DNA of 7,265 nucleotides from JBBQIY01 sp964553035 (GCA_964553035.1 CAZKJH010000159.1:1-7265); one strand, 5' to 3'. Positions 1-6,255 are shown, counted from the stretch's first letter. Numbers and translations: made by a program. Notes: generated by a model not told the origin, from the letters alone.

Positions 1-31
1 TCCTCTCGAAAATCACGACTAATACGAGCTT

Positions 32-373
32 TCACAACTCATGCGTCAGCACTGCAAAAAAGTCGGTAATCGCCGGTATACTTGCCGGGAGTGCGCCATT
101 TTCAAGCGGTTTGATGGCGCTGGGGATTTTTTCACAGCTTCTTAGTGGCAGGGGTATGGCAGGTTCATGGCGGCGGCGGGTGATGGGTGTACCACACACG
201 ACAGCCACGGGGCGTTGACGAAGGCGGCGATAGCCGCCAATGTGCGCGCCCATCGGTCGCTCGAAACACCGTGTGATAATCGCGCCGTGCTTTGCCTGTA
301 TCGCCGGGCGGACGGACACAAGTCCTGTCCGCTCGGCGGATGCCGTGCCCGCAATACGTGTGACGCAGAACAC
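32..373 (-). other. Weak open frame through the repeat; possible relic gene
   Basis: A 113-codon frame with a GTG start (371-373) reads through the 47-bp repeat. Upstream of the start is only a small palindrome (CTTTCG G CGAAAG, 375-387) and no clear ribosome binding site. The product is rich in Arg, Ala and Pro and I recognise no family. One weak point favours this frame: of the three differences between the two repeat copies, one is synonymous here (CGC/CGT, Arg) and the other two fall in a single codon (CCA/TCG). The same frame is open in the right-hand copy. It is more likely repeat DNA that happens to be open than a working gene. Confidence 0.18.
142..188. repeat. 47-bp dispersed direct repeat, left copy
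   Basis: This stretch matches 7219-7265 at 44 of 47 positions in the same orientation. The core GGGGTATGGCAGGTTCATG is identical and is followed by a CGGCGGCGGGTGATGGGT block. The right copy stops at the window edge, so the true length of the element is unknown. In the left copy the sequence beyond the match runs into the GC-rich 189-430 region, which may belong to the same element. Confidence 0.8.
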
Positions 374-606
374 GCTTTCGGCGAAAGTGGGAAAGGAGGA
401 TCAGCATCAGGAACGTGGGCTGATGTCCCAATAGTTGTAAGCAACCAAAAAATATTTGAGTACAGGAAAAACAACAAAAAAACTTATCGTGCGAATAACG
501 TTTAGATCAGTTGGAATGGCAGCCGAACTTGACGGCAGTAAATTGAGCATTCCTTCATCGAAAGAAATCATCAGCCAATAGCACAGAGCCGATATCGTCG
601 TAAAGA

Positions 607-652
607 TTCATGTTTTTATGTGACTGATGAGTCGGTGAAGTAAAAACATGAA
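607..652. repeat. Long perfect inverted repeat (12-bp arms)
   Basis: TTCATGTTTTTA (607-618) is the exact reverse complement of TAAAAACATGAA (641-652). The 22-nt loop contains a smaller hairpin, GACT GATG AGTC (622-633). The structure lies about 90 nt past the stop codon of the minus-strand hydrolase. The stem is AT-rich and no clear T-run follows it on the minus strand, so it is not a textbook intrinsic terminator. It may be a 3' RNA structure or the end of a repeat element. Confidence 0.5.
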
Positions 653-681
653 ATAAACTGAGAAAGGCGAATCAAGTACTA

Positions 682-716
682 GTGGGTACGTGGCCGCTGT
701 GGGGTTACGTACCCAC
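682..716 (-). terminator. Perfect 10-bp hairpin downstream of the hydrolase; possible terminator
   Basis: GTGGGTACGT (682-691) pairs exactly with ACGTACCCAC (707-716) around a 15-nt loop. On the minus strand it begins 22 nt after the hydrolase stop codon, which is where a transcription end is expected. No U-tract follows, so it may act with Rho or protect the mRNA 3' end. A GTGGG at 726-730 could instead pair with CCCAC at 712-716, giving a smaller competing stem. Terminator function is inferred; the inverted repeat itself is plain. Confidence 0.4.
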
Positions 717-738
717 ATGTTTGACGTGGGATGTAAAG

Positions 739-1869
739 TTATCCACTCGTTTTTTCGAGCCCGCAGCGCGTGGTGAGCTTGTCGACTAGGATAGATTGGA
801 TTGTCGGTGCCATGTTCTTCGCCATGCGGTAGAATCCCAAGTCGGTCTGGTGAACGCCGTCTACCGAGCATTCTTTAGCATCAGCATCAAGCAGTGTTGC
901 GCCGTCGAGAAAATAGATGTTCTTATCGCCATCCGCGTTGCGCCTGGCAACTTCATCGCGCTGAACGCCGCGCCGTGCATCATATCTTTCATCATCAACA
1001 CTGTAATGAATCCTTGAGACCACCAGGACTGGAGTCGCAGGGTGTTTCGCCCGGATGATATCAATAAAAACGGGGAGTGTTGTCTCAAGCCCGCCGGGCT
1101 GATGGCAATTAGCCTCATAATCGAGAATAAAGAGGGAAACGTCCTCTACGGCAGCAATGCAGTGCGCCACATCAGGCTCTCCGCGTCCGGAGCCCGAGAA
1201 CCCATAGTTGTAAACAGGCATGTTGAGGCTACGCGAAAGCATATTCGTGTATGCCATACCGGGACGGCTGGCGCATCCGCCTTGAGTAATGGAAGAGCCG
1301 TAAATCACGATTTTTCGAGGATCGGTCCACGCCGCAGGGGGCGCAAGCGCACTATCTTTGTCGAAGCCTATTGCCAGCTTATTCACGCCGTTGTACAAGG
1401 GGAAGTTGAGGCAGAAGCTTCTCGTTTTGCGGACGGTGTCTTTGAAAAGTTCGCATGTATAGTCGGTTGCATGAGGAGCAAAGCGAGTGACGGACCGGAA
1501 GTTCATGACATCGGGTTCTCCGACATAGAGGTCGAAACCACTGCTGCCTGTTTGCGGCATGTGATCCATCAGCCCCGAGTCGCGTAGCGTTGCTTTGACA
1601 ACAATTCGGGTGCTGTCAGTACGGAAACGCGCCTGCCCACCGGCGGTGTGCCAGGCGAGTCCTTCGACGCCTTCGGGGAGAGTAGCGGGTGGGTTCAGCG
1701 GCATCCGCCGAAATACCTTGTCACGCTTGAACCAGTTGAACCCGACAAGCTCTATTGGTGCTTCACTTGCCTCGTACCAGACCAGGTTGTCTCCGTCTGC
1801 CTGCTTGATTTGCATCGTGCTGTCGAACCGGCCAATATCGAGAGTTTTATCTTTTAATGCATCTGGCAT
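739..1869 (-). CDS. SGNH/GDSL-family hydrolase with N-terminal GxDLY domain
   Basis: A 376-residue predicted esterase of the SGNH superfamily. The N-terminal half (about 1-180) looks like the beta-rich domain that precedes many such hydrolases and contains the GFDLY signature (111-115). The catalytic half starts at IVIYGSSITQGG, where Ser193 is the expected nucleophile (GSS replaces the usual GDS). Gly223/Gly226 in YGFSGSG fit block II, Asn254 in DYEANC fits block III, and Asp337/His340 in DGVH complete the catalytic set. No signal peptide is visible, so it is probably cytoplasmic. The ATG start has AGGA five bases upstream. Family members mostly remove acetyl or other acyl groups, often from carbohydrates; the substrate here is unknown. 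It is divergent from the isomerase gene, which suggests shared control and a sugar-related role. Confidence 0.9.
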   Translation of the reverse strand: MPDALKDKTLDIGRFDSTMQIKQADGDNLVWYEASEAPIELVGFNWFKRDKVFRRMPLNPPATLPEGVEGLAWHTAGGQARFRTDSTRIVVKATLRDSGLMDHMPQTGSSGFDLYVGEPDVMNFRSVTRFAPHATDYTCELFKDTVRKTRSFCLNFPLYNGVNKLAIGFDKDSALAPPAAWTDPRKIVIYGSSITQGGCASRPGMAYTNMLSRSLNMPVYNYGFSGSGRGEPDVAHCIAAVEDVSLFILDYEANCHQPGGLETTLPVFIDIIRAKHPATPVLVVSRIHYSVDDERYDARRGVQRDEVARRNADGDKNIYFLDGATLLDADAKECSVDGVHQTDLGFYRMAKNMAPTIQSILVDKLTTRCGLEKTSG

Positions 1870-1983
1870 AATTATCCTACATTGTGTGGCATCATATTAC
1901 GTCTAAAACAGATAACAGTTTAGCAAGGAGCATCGTTTTTGTCTACCGATCCTCTTAGTTTTACGCCTGTTCTCGCCTGCAGC

Positions 1984-2012
1984 TTACCGTAAAACCAAAG
2001 CACCCTTATAAA
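1984..2012 (+). promoter_or_regulatory. Candidate promoter for the isomerase gene
   Basis: TTACCG (1984-1989) and TATAAA (2007-2012) are 17 bp apart. The -10 box is a good match to TATAAT and the -35 is weak (3 of 6). The right arm of the inverted repeat (1988-1995) overlaps the -35 and the spacer, which would suit an operator. The leader would be about 60 nt. An alternative -10 is TATGAT at 2038-2043, but it has no well-placed -35. Confidence 0.33.
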
Positions 2013-2070
2013 TTCAGTTTGAGATTTTTCGCTGACGTATGATAGACTCATAACGGTTTTGCGAACAAAA

Positions 2071-2074
2071 AGGA
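2071..2074 (+). promoter_or_regulatory. Ribosome binding site deciding the isomerase start
   Basis: AGGA, within an A-rich stretch, lies five bases before the ATG at 2080. It would fall inside the coding region if the in-frame TTG at 2059 were used, so it supports the ATG. Confidence 0.6.
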
Positions 2075-2079
2075 AAAAT

Positions 2080-3570
2080 ATGAAACTGACGAATATGCCT
2101 GAGGTTAAAATCGGTATTGTAGGAGTGTCCCGTGACTGTTTCTTGTCCGAGTTGACAAAACGCCGCATGGCTGCGCTCATGGCCGAGGTCAAGAAGACAA
2201 AGCTAGACGTGGTGCCCTGCCCGGTCGTCATCGAGAACGAGAATGATGCCTTAAGTGCCTTGGCATTCTGCGAGGATGAGAACGTCGATGCTGTCGTCGT
2301 GTTTCTCGGCAACTTTGGCCCCGAGGGCCCGACCACCTTATTCATTGAACGTTTCGGCGGGCCTGCGATGGTCATTGCAGCCAAGGAGGAGAACAAGGGT
2401 GTGCTGGCGAATGATCGTGGGGATGCGCTCTGCGGCATGCTGAACTGCTCGTATAGCCTCGGCTTGCGCCGCGTATACGCGTACATCCCAGAATATCCGA
2501 ACGTCACGCCGAAACAGGCGGTTGCTGAGATCTCCGATTTCGCGGCGATCGCGCGGGTGGTCATCGGCGTCACCAATCTCAAGGTTTTCGGCTTTGGTCC
2601 GCGCCCTCACGATTTTTTGGCCTGCAACGCACCAATCCAGCCACTTTATGACCTCGGCATCAATGTGATGGAGAATTCTGAACTGGATCTTCTCGAAGAA
2701 TATAGGCAAGCTGCAGGAAAGACAGCCGAGATCAATGCGGTTGTCAAAGATATGAAGAAAGAGCTTGGCAAGGGCTGTGCGTATCCTGATCTTCTGCCGA
2801 AGCTCGCGCAATTTGAGGTCGCACTTATCGACTTCTACGAACGAAATCTCGGTGCCAGCGCATTCGGCGTGTTTGCCGATAAATGCTGGCCAGCCTTCGA
2901 GAAGGCCTTTGGTTTCGTGCCGTGCTATGTGAACAGCCGTCTGGCCGGGCGTGGGATCCCAGTGGCCTGCGAGGTCGATCTCTACGGTGCTGTGTCGGAA
3001 TATATGGCTCAGTGTGCGACCGGTCTTCCAGCGACGCTCTTGGACATCAACAATTCCGTTCCGGACGATGTCATCCCCAAGGGTTTCAAGTTCAAAGGCG
3101 CTACGCAACGCGACCTTTTCATGGCCTTCCACTGCGGCAACACCTGTAGTTCCTGTATGAAGCAATGCGCCATGAAATACCAGTTGATCATGAACCGCGG
3201 TCTTGAAGGGGGCGGAAAGCCGGATATCACGCGTGGCACTCTCGAAGGTCAGATCAGGCCGGGTGACACCACCCTGTTCCGTGTTCAGGCGAATTCCGAG
3301 GGGAAACTAATGAGTTACATGGCCGAAGGTTCTTTCTTGGACATTGATCCCTGTTCGTTCGGCGGAATCGGCGTTGCCGCGTTTCCGGGATTTGCGCGCT
3401 TCTATCGCCATATCTTGATAGGGAAACGTTTTCCGCATCACGGCAGTTTTGCGTTCGCGAAGGCAGGCAAAATCCTCTTTGAGGCGGTGAAGATGCTTGG
3501 TGTCGAAGATATCAATACGCCGCTACCTGACGGTAAGATCTACCCCGGCGAAAATCCTTTTGCGATCTGA
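2080..3570 (+). CDS. L-fucose/L-arabinose isomerase family protein
   Basis: A 496-residue cytoplasmic enzyme of the fucose/arabinose isomerase-like family, predicted to convert an aldose into its ketose with a divalent metal. Candidate metal ligands are Glu298 (ACEVDLYG), Asp322 (LLDINN) and His453 or His454 (FPHHGS). The 24-residue Glu-Asp spacing equals that of E. coli FucI (Glu337, Asp361, His528). The N-terminal half (IGIVGVSRDC; AVVVFLGNFGPEGPTT) has the usual Rossmann-like character, and the C-terminal part resembles the fucose isomerase C-terminal domain. It is about 95 residues shorter than E. coli FucI (591). HCGNTCSSCMKQC (351-363) is a conspicuous Cys cluster. I chose the ATG at 2080 because AGGA lies five bases upstream; the frame is open to a TTG at 2059. 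The exact sugar cannot be told from sequence. Confidence 0.88.
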   Translation: MKLTNMPEVKIGIVGVSRDCFLSELTKRRMAALMAEVKKTKLDVVPCPVVIENENDALSALAFCEDENVDAVVVFLGNFGPEGPTTLFIERFGGPAMVIAAKEENKGVLANDRGDALCGMLNCSYSLGLRRVYAYIPEYPNVTPKQAVAEISDFAAIARVVIGVTNLKVFGFGPRPHDFLACNAPIQPLYDLGINVMENSELDLLEEYRQAAGKTAEINAVVKDMKKELGKGCAYPDLLPKLAQFEVALIDFYERNLGASAFGVFADKCWPAFEKAFGFVPCYVNSRLAGRGIPVACEVDLYGAVSEYMAQCATGLPATLLDINNSVPDDVIPKGFKFKGATQRDLFMAFHCGNTCSSCMKQCAMKYQLIMNRGLEGGGKPDITRGTLEGQIRPGDTTLFRVQANSEGKLMSYMAEGSFLDIDPCSFGGIGVAAFPGFARFYRHILIGKRFPHHGSFAFAKAGKILFEAVKMLGVEDINTPLPDGKIYPGENPFAI

Positions 3571-3573
3571 AGC

Positions 3574-3600
3574 AAAAAGGCGTAATTCTTATGCCATTTT
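3574..3600. terminator. Bidirectional intrinsic terminator between convergent genes
   Basis: The stem GGCGTAA (3579-3585) and TTATGCC (3589-3595) has a 3-nt loop and one G-T wobble. It is flanked by AAAAA on the left (3574-3578) and TTTT on the right (3597-3600), so each strand has a stem followed by a T-run. It sits only 3 nt after the isomerase stop and includes the last codons and stop of the HAD gene, serving two convergent genes in very little space. Confidence 0.55.
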
Positions 3601-4467
3601 CTCCGGCAACGACTCCACAAACCGGCTAACAAACGCATCTTCAAAAAGGCCTTTGTAGCGTCCGGCAAGAAAGACGCCGTAGATTTCCTCGTGGAAACGC
3701 TTCCAGGAAGCGTCTTCATCTCCGGGCTGTATTGGATAGAAGCAAATGCCCACTTCGCGCGCGGCATCGAGGTCGCCGGGCGCATCGCCGATCAGGAGCA
3801 CACGACTCTTATTATATTTACCGGCTGCTGCAAGCTTGATCTGCTCGGCCTTCGACCCTAGCTCCTGACCGCCAATCATCTTCACCAGCGAAGCCATATT
3901 GTTGTGCTCCCACTCACGGAGAAGTGCCGCTTCGGGGGTCTGCGATACGACAATAACGTCCGAGGACATCTGCATCGCCTTGAGTGCCTCCAATGCAGAT
4001 GGAAAGGGTTCAACAGGGGGCATGTTGCGTTCGATATCATCGTTAATCGCAAGGCTCCAGGCATAGACAAGCGCAAGGGCTTCGCTACCCGTTCGCTGCA
4101 CTTCCGCTTCAAGGGTGTCGTTACCGAGTGCCAAACCAGACGCGCAGTAGGCCCGGAGATCATCGAGCACCGGGAGCGTAACGCCAGACTCTGCCACGCC
4201 GTGCTGATTCGCCAGCATCTCGAAGGTCATGAGCAATGCAGGGAACCGGTTGCGTCCGCGGAACTTCGACCGCAAATTTACAAATTCCGCTACATCCCGC
4301 AACTGCTGCGCAACGGTTTCAAGTCCCCAGTGCTTGATGATCAGGGGATGGAAGTGCGAACACTGCTTTACCGCCATGGTATCGAATACGCAGCCATCGG
4401 AGTCGACCCCGATAAAGGAGTCGAACTGTGGCTTGAAGGAAATGAGGTCTTGGATTGTATGGTGCAT
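3589..4467 (-). CDS. HAD-superfamily hydrolase (probable phosphatase)
   Basis: A 292-residue haloacid dehalogenase-type phosphohydrolase. All four HAD motifs are visible: motif I VDSDGCVFD with nucleophile Asp22 and acid/base Asp24; motif II VIVVSQT with Ser175; motif III Lys206 in GSKAEQ; motif IV LLIGDAPGDLDAA with Asp228 and Asp232. Residues of about 30-165, between motifs I and II, form a helical cap likely to set substrate choice. No signal peptide or membrane segment is seen, so it is cytoplasmic. It converges on the isomerase gene and follows flotillin on the same strand after a 150-bp repeat-rich gap. A sugar-phosphate substrate fits the neighbourhood but is not shown by the sequence. 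No Shine-Dalgarno sequence precedes the ATG; heptamer repeats lie directly upstream. The next Met (31) would lose motif I, so this start is needed. Confidence 0.9.
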   Translation of the reverse strand: MHHTIQDLISFKPQFDSFIGVDSDGCVFDTMAVKQCSHFHPLIIKHWGLETVAQQLRDVAEFVNLRSKFRGRNRFPALLMTFEMLANQHGVAESGVTLPVLDDLRAYCASGLALGNDTLEAEVQRTGSEALALVYAWSLAINDDIERNMPPVEPFPSALEALKAMQMSSDVIVVSQTPEAALLREWEHNNMASLVKMIGGQELGSKAEQIKLAAAGKYNKSRVLLIGDAPGDLDAAREVGICFYPIQPGDEDASWKRFHEEIYGVFLAGRYKGLFEDAFVSRFVESLPEKMA

Positions 4468-4470
4468 AAG

Positions 4471-4491
4471 AAGTTACGAGTTGCGAATTAA
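4471..4491 (-). repeat. Three heptamer units directly upstream of the HAD start
   Basis: In seven-base register, the plus-strand units are AAGTTAC, GAGTTGC and GAATTAA. GAGTTGC also occurs in the array upstream of flotillin (6294-6300). Read on the gene strand, the last unit ends in ACTT and is followed by CTT and then the ATG. Upstream of flotillin the last unit also ends in ACTT and is followed by CTC. The repeat occupies the place where a ribosome binding site should be. Confidence 0.5.
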
Positions 4492-4503
4492 AAGGGAAAA
4501 GAG

Positions 4504-4601
4504 GGTTTAGGTATTAGGCCCTAGGCATTAGCTCGGCAGAGAGAGTTTCGCATGGAAAGGCGAAAGGGATTTTCTACCACCTAAGGCCTAACAGCTAAAC
4601 C
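4504..4601. repeat. Inverted arms built of TAG-ending heptamers
   Basis: The left arm (4504-4531) is four consecutive 7-nt units that all end in TAG, such as GGTTTAG and GTATTAG. The right arm (4574-4601) is four units that all begin with CTA, such as CTAAGGC and CTAAACC. Within 4504-4525 and 4580-4601 the arms are complementary at 19 of 22 positions. Between them lies a centred 6-bp hairpin, TTTCGC (4546-4551) and GCGAAA (4560-4565). The whole could fold as one long hairpin of about 98 nt. It lies between the flotillin and HAD genes. Confidence 0.65.
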
Positions 4602-4608
4602 GCCCTCA

Positions 4609-4628
4609 CGAAAGGCTTCAGCCTTTCG
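4609..4628 (-). terminator. Perfect 8-bp hairpin across the flotillin stop codon
   Basis: CGAAAGGC (4609-4616) pairs with GCCTTTCG (4621-4628) around a 4-nt loop that overlaps the flotillin TGA stop (4618-4620). No T-run follows on the minus strand. It could be a 3' stabilising stem or a weak terminator separating flotillin from HAD. Confidence 0.4.
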
Positions 4629-6255
4629 CCGTGGGCTCTTCTTCCTTGATCTTCCCAAGAAAAGAGGGCAGCTCAACGCCAGCCATGGCAGCAACATCCT
4701 GCATAGGGGGTAGCGACTTCATCAGGCTGGAAACAAAATTGGCGGTCGACGAACCTTTATCGCCTGCTCCAGAGCCAGCACCAGAATCCCAGACCGTAAT
4801 TTTGTCGATCTTGATCTTGCTAATCGCCTCGGTCTGCTTAGCAACGATGCTCTCGAGTTTTTCGATCATGAGCATTGTGGCGGCGGCCTTGGCATCGCCA
4901 CCAGCGCTTTCGATGAGCAAACGATAACCTTCGGCCTTGCTGGCAAGCAGCGTCTTGAGACCTTCGGCTTCGGCCTGGTATTTGAAGAGCACACCATCGG
5001 CATCGCCCTTGGCGATCTTGCGGATCCGGTCCGCCTCAGCATCGGCGTTGATGAGGATCTTCATTTTCTCGATCTCGCGCAGGGCGACTTCTTCCGCATT
5101 GAGGCGTTCGATCTCTGCCTTGTACTGCGCCTTTTGGATTTGAACTTCGGCATCGCGTTTAGCGACCTCGGCGAGGCGATGGGCTTCGGCGGCCCGAACG
5201 GCGAGGCGAGCGTTGGAGTCGGCAATCTCGGCTTTGGCCTTGTTTTCGCCATCAACGGCTTCGGATTCCTGGGCGGCGACGAAAACACGTTGTTCGGCGA
5301 CGGCTTTCTTCTCGCCATTAACGGCATCTCGCTCCTGGGTGGCAATGTAAACACGCTGATCGGCAATGGCCTTCATCTTGCCCTTCTCGGCGGAGGCGAA
5401 GTTCTCCATCAAGCGGATTTCACGCTGACGGGAGGCCTCGGATTCACCGACCATGGCAGCGGTTTCCTGTTCGGCGACGAAGATACGCTGTCCGGCTTCA
5501 GCTTGCTTCTTGCCCTTCTCCGACTCGGCGATATTTTCGGCGACCTTCACGGTCATTTCGCGCATGTTGTCGGCTTCACCAATGTTGCCCAACTTCGTCT
5601 GGAGCGAGACGTCTACCTTCGCACGGTTGATGGCTTCAGAAGCGGCCTTCTTGCCGATGCTCTCGATGTAGGTCGACTCATCGGTAATATCGGTAATGTT
5701 GACGTTGATGAGGTTGAGGCCTATCTTGTTCAGCTCGGGCTCGACGTTCTTGCGGATTTCAACGAGGAAGCTTTCGCGGTCCTGGTTGATTTGCTCGATG
5801 GTGAGCGAGGCCACGGTGAGACGGAGCTGGCCGAAGATGATTTCCTTGGCCATGTCTTCAATGGCGGGAGGTGGGAGGCCCAGCAGACGTTCTGCCGCAT
5901 TGATCATCACAACGGGGTCGGTGCTCACGCCAACGGTGAACGTGCTGGGCACGTCGATTCGAATGTTCTGGAACGATAGAGCGGCCTTCAGCGGGATGCT
6001 GATCGTCATCGGGGTCAGCCGCAAAAACGAATAGTCCTGAACAAGGGGGATGATCAAGGCACCGCCACCGTGAATACAGCGCGACGACCGGTTGCCGCCG
6101 ATCTTACCGTAGATCACGAGGATGCGGTCTGATGGACAGCGTTTATAGAGGCGGGCGATGGAGATGATCGTCACGAAGATGACAACAGCAAGGACGATTC
6201 CGGGTGTGAGTATGGCGGATAGGCCTGTGGCTGCTAGTATGAGAGGAGCGTTCAT
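4618..6255 (-). CDS. Flotillin (SPFH-domain membrane scaffold protein)
   Basis: A 545-residue flotillin, a scaffold that organises membrane microdomains. Residues of about 10-36 form one membrane segment, followed by the SPFH domain (about 40-215). A long Ala/Glu/Lys-rich coiled coil follows (about 216-450) and contains 22-residue repeats at 234-343. The tail has IKIDKITVWDSG, a Gly/Ser linker, and SSTANFVSSLMKSLPP followed by VAAMAGVELPSFLG, a C-terminus I know from flotillins of Bacteroidetes and Planctomycetes type. The ATG has AAAGGA seven bases upstream. Its upstream neighbour encodes a NfeD-like protein, the usual partner (YuaF with YuaG/FloT in Bacillus). The genes are separated by 262 bp that include a heptamer array, which is wide for this pair. 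Confidence 0.95.
   Translation of the reverse strand: MNAPLILAATGLSAILTPGIVLAVVIFVTIISIARLYKRCPSDRILVIYGKIGGNRSSRCIHGGGALIIPLVQDYSFLRLTPMTISIPLKAALSFQNIRIDVPSTFTVGVSTDPVVMINAAERLLGLPPPAIEDMAKEIIFGQLRLTVASLTIEQINQDRESFLVEIRKNVEPELNKIGLNLINVNITDITDESTYIESIGKKAASEAINRAKVDVSLQTKLGNIGEADNMREMTVKVAENIAESEKGKKQAEAGQRIFVAEQETAAMVGESEASRQREIRLMENFASAEKGKMKAIADQRVYIATQERDAVNGEKKAVAEQRVFVAAQESEAVDGENKAKAEIADSNARLAVRAAEAHRLAEVAKRDAEVQIQKAQYKAEIERLNAEEVALREIEKMKILINADAEADRIRKIAKGDADGVLFKYQAEAEGLKTLLASKAEGYRLLIESAGGDAKAAATMLMIEKLESIVAKQTEAISKIKIDKITVWDSGAGSGAGDKGSSTANFVSSLMKSLPPMQDVAAMAGVELPSFLGKIKEEEPTAKG
5227..5556 (-). repeat. 22/44-residue repeats in the flotillin coiled coil
   Basis: Residues 234-343 split into five 22-residue units in exact register. 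Units 1 and 3 share the pattern (ENxAxxEKGKxxAxA), and units 2, 4 and 5 share QR(I/V)(F/Y)(V/I)Ax QE with a later Gly-Glu. This gives a 44-residue super-period. Twenty-two residues is two hendecads, which suggests long, nearly straight helices. The pattern probably reflects internal duplication. Confidence 0.7.

Larger units (their letters stand above)
1..606. other. Gene-poor flank with a dispersed-repeat copy
   Basis: I find no convincing gene here. Several open frames of 64 to 113 codons overlap each other on both strands, and none has a recognisable domain or a good ribosome binding site. The stretch holds one copy of a 47-bp repeat (142-188) that recurs at the right edge of the window. 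It also holds an imperfect hairpin at 302-338: an outer 5-bp stem CGCCG/CGGCG, an internal loop, and an inner 6-bp stem CGGACA/TGTCCG around a 7-nt loop. About 490 to 606 looks featureless. The segment may be an interspersed repeat element or a decayed gene. Confidence 0.5.
1870..2079. promoter_or_regulatory. Divergent control region between hydrolase and isomerase
   Basis: This 210-bp region must drive both outward-facing genes. It holds an 8-bp perfect inverted repeat, GTTTTACG (1958-1965) and CGTAAAAC (1988-1995), with centres 30 bp apart. A second, imperfect pair is CTAAAAC (1903-1909) and GTTTAG (1918-1923). All four are versions of one motif, (G/C)TAAAAC or its complement. On the minus strand TAATAT (1899-1894) could be a -10 for the hydrolase, but the matching -35 is poor. 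A shared transcription factor binding these sites is an inference. Confidence 0.45.

Noticed and set aside
623..647. Hammerhead ribozyme-like core (CTGATGAGTC followed by GTGA and AAAAAC)
   Set aside because: The stretch resembles the textbook core, but the required GAA after stem II is altered, stem II does not pair, and the flanking 12-bp inverted repeat encloses the core in the wrong topology.
1042..1587. A 181-codon plus-strand frame opposite the SGNH hydrolase
   Set aside because: The minus strand carries the complete catalytic motifs, and this frame is antisense to them.
2059..2079. Upstream TTG start adding seven residues to the isomerase
   Set aside because: The AGGA ribosome binding site lies within this extension and is well spaced from the ATG at 2080.
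2338..3165. A 275-codon antisense frame within the isomerase gene
   Set aside because: It is a shadow of a well-supported gene and its product resembles no family I know.
3904..4491. A 195-codon plus-strand frame opposite the HAD gene
   Set aside because: It lies antisense to the cap domain and motifs of a clear HAD hydrolase and shows no domain of its own.
375..4628. CTTTCG/CGAAAG palindromes at 375-387, 4546-4565 and 4609-4628 as one motif family
   Set aside because: The arms are only about six shared bases and differ in polarity and loop, so chance is sufficient.
5134..5979. A 281-codon open frame on the plus strand, antisense to flotillin, with Gly/Leu-rich repeats
   Set aside because: It mirrors the flotillin repeats, has no recognisable domain, and flotillin on the other strand is unambiguous.
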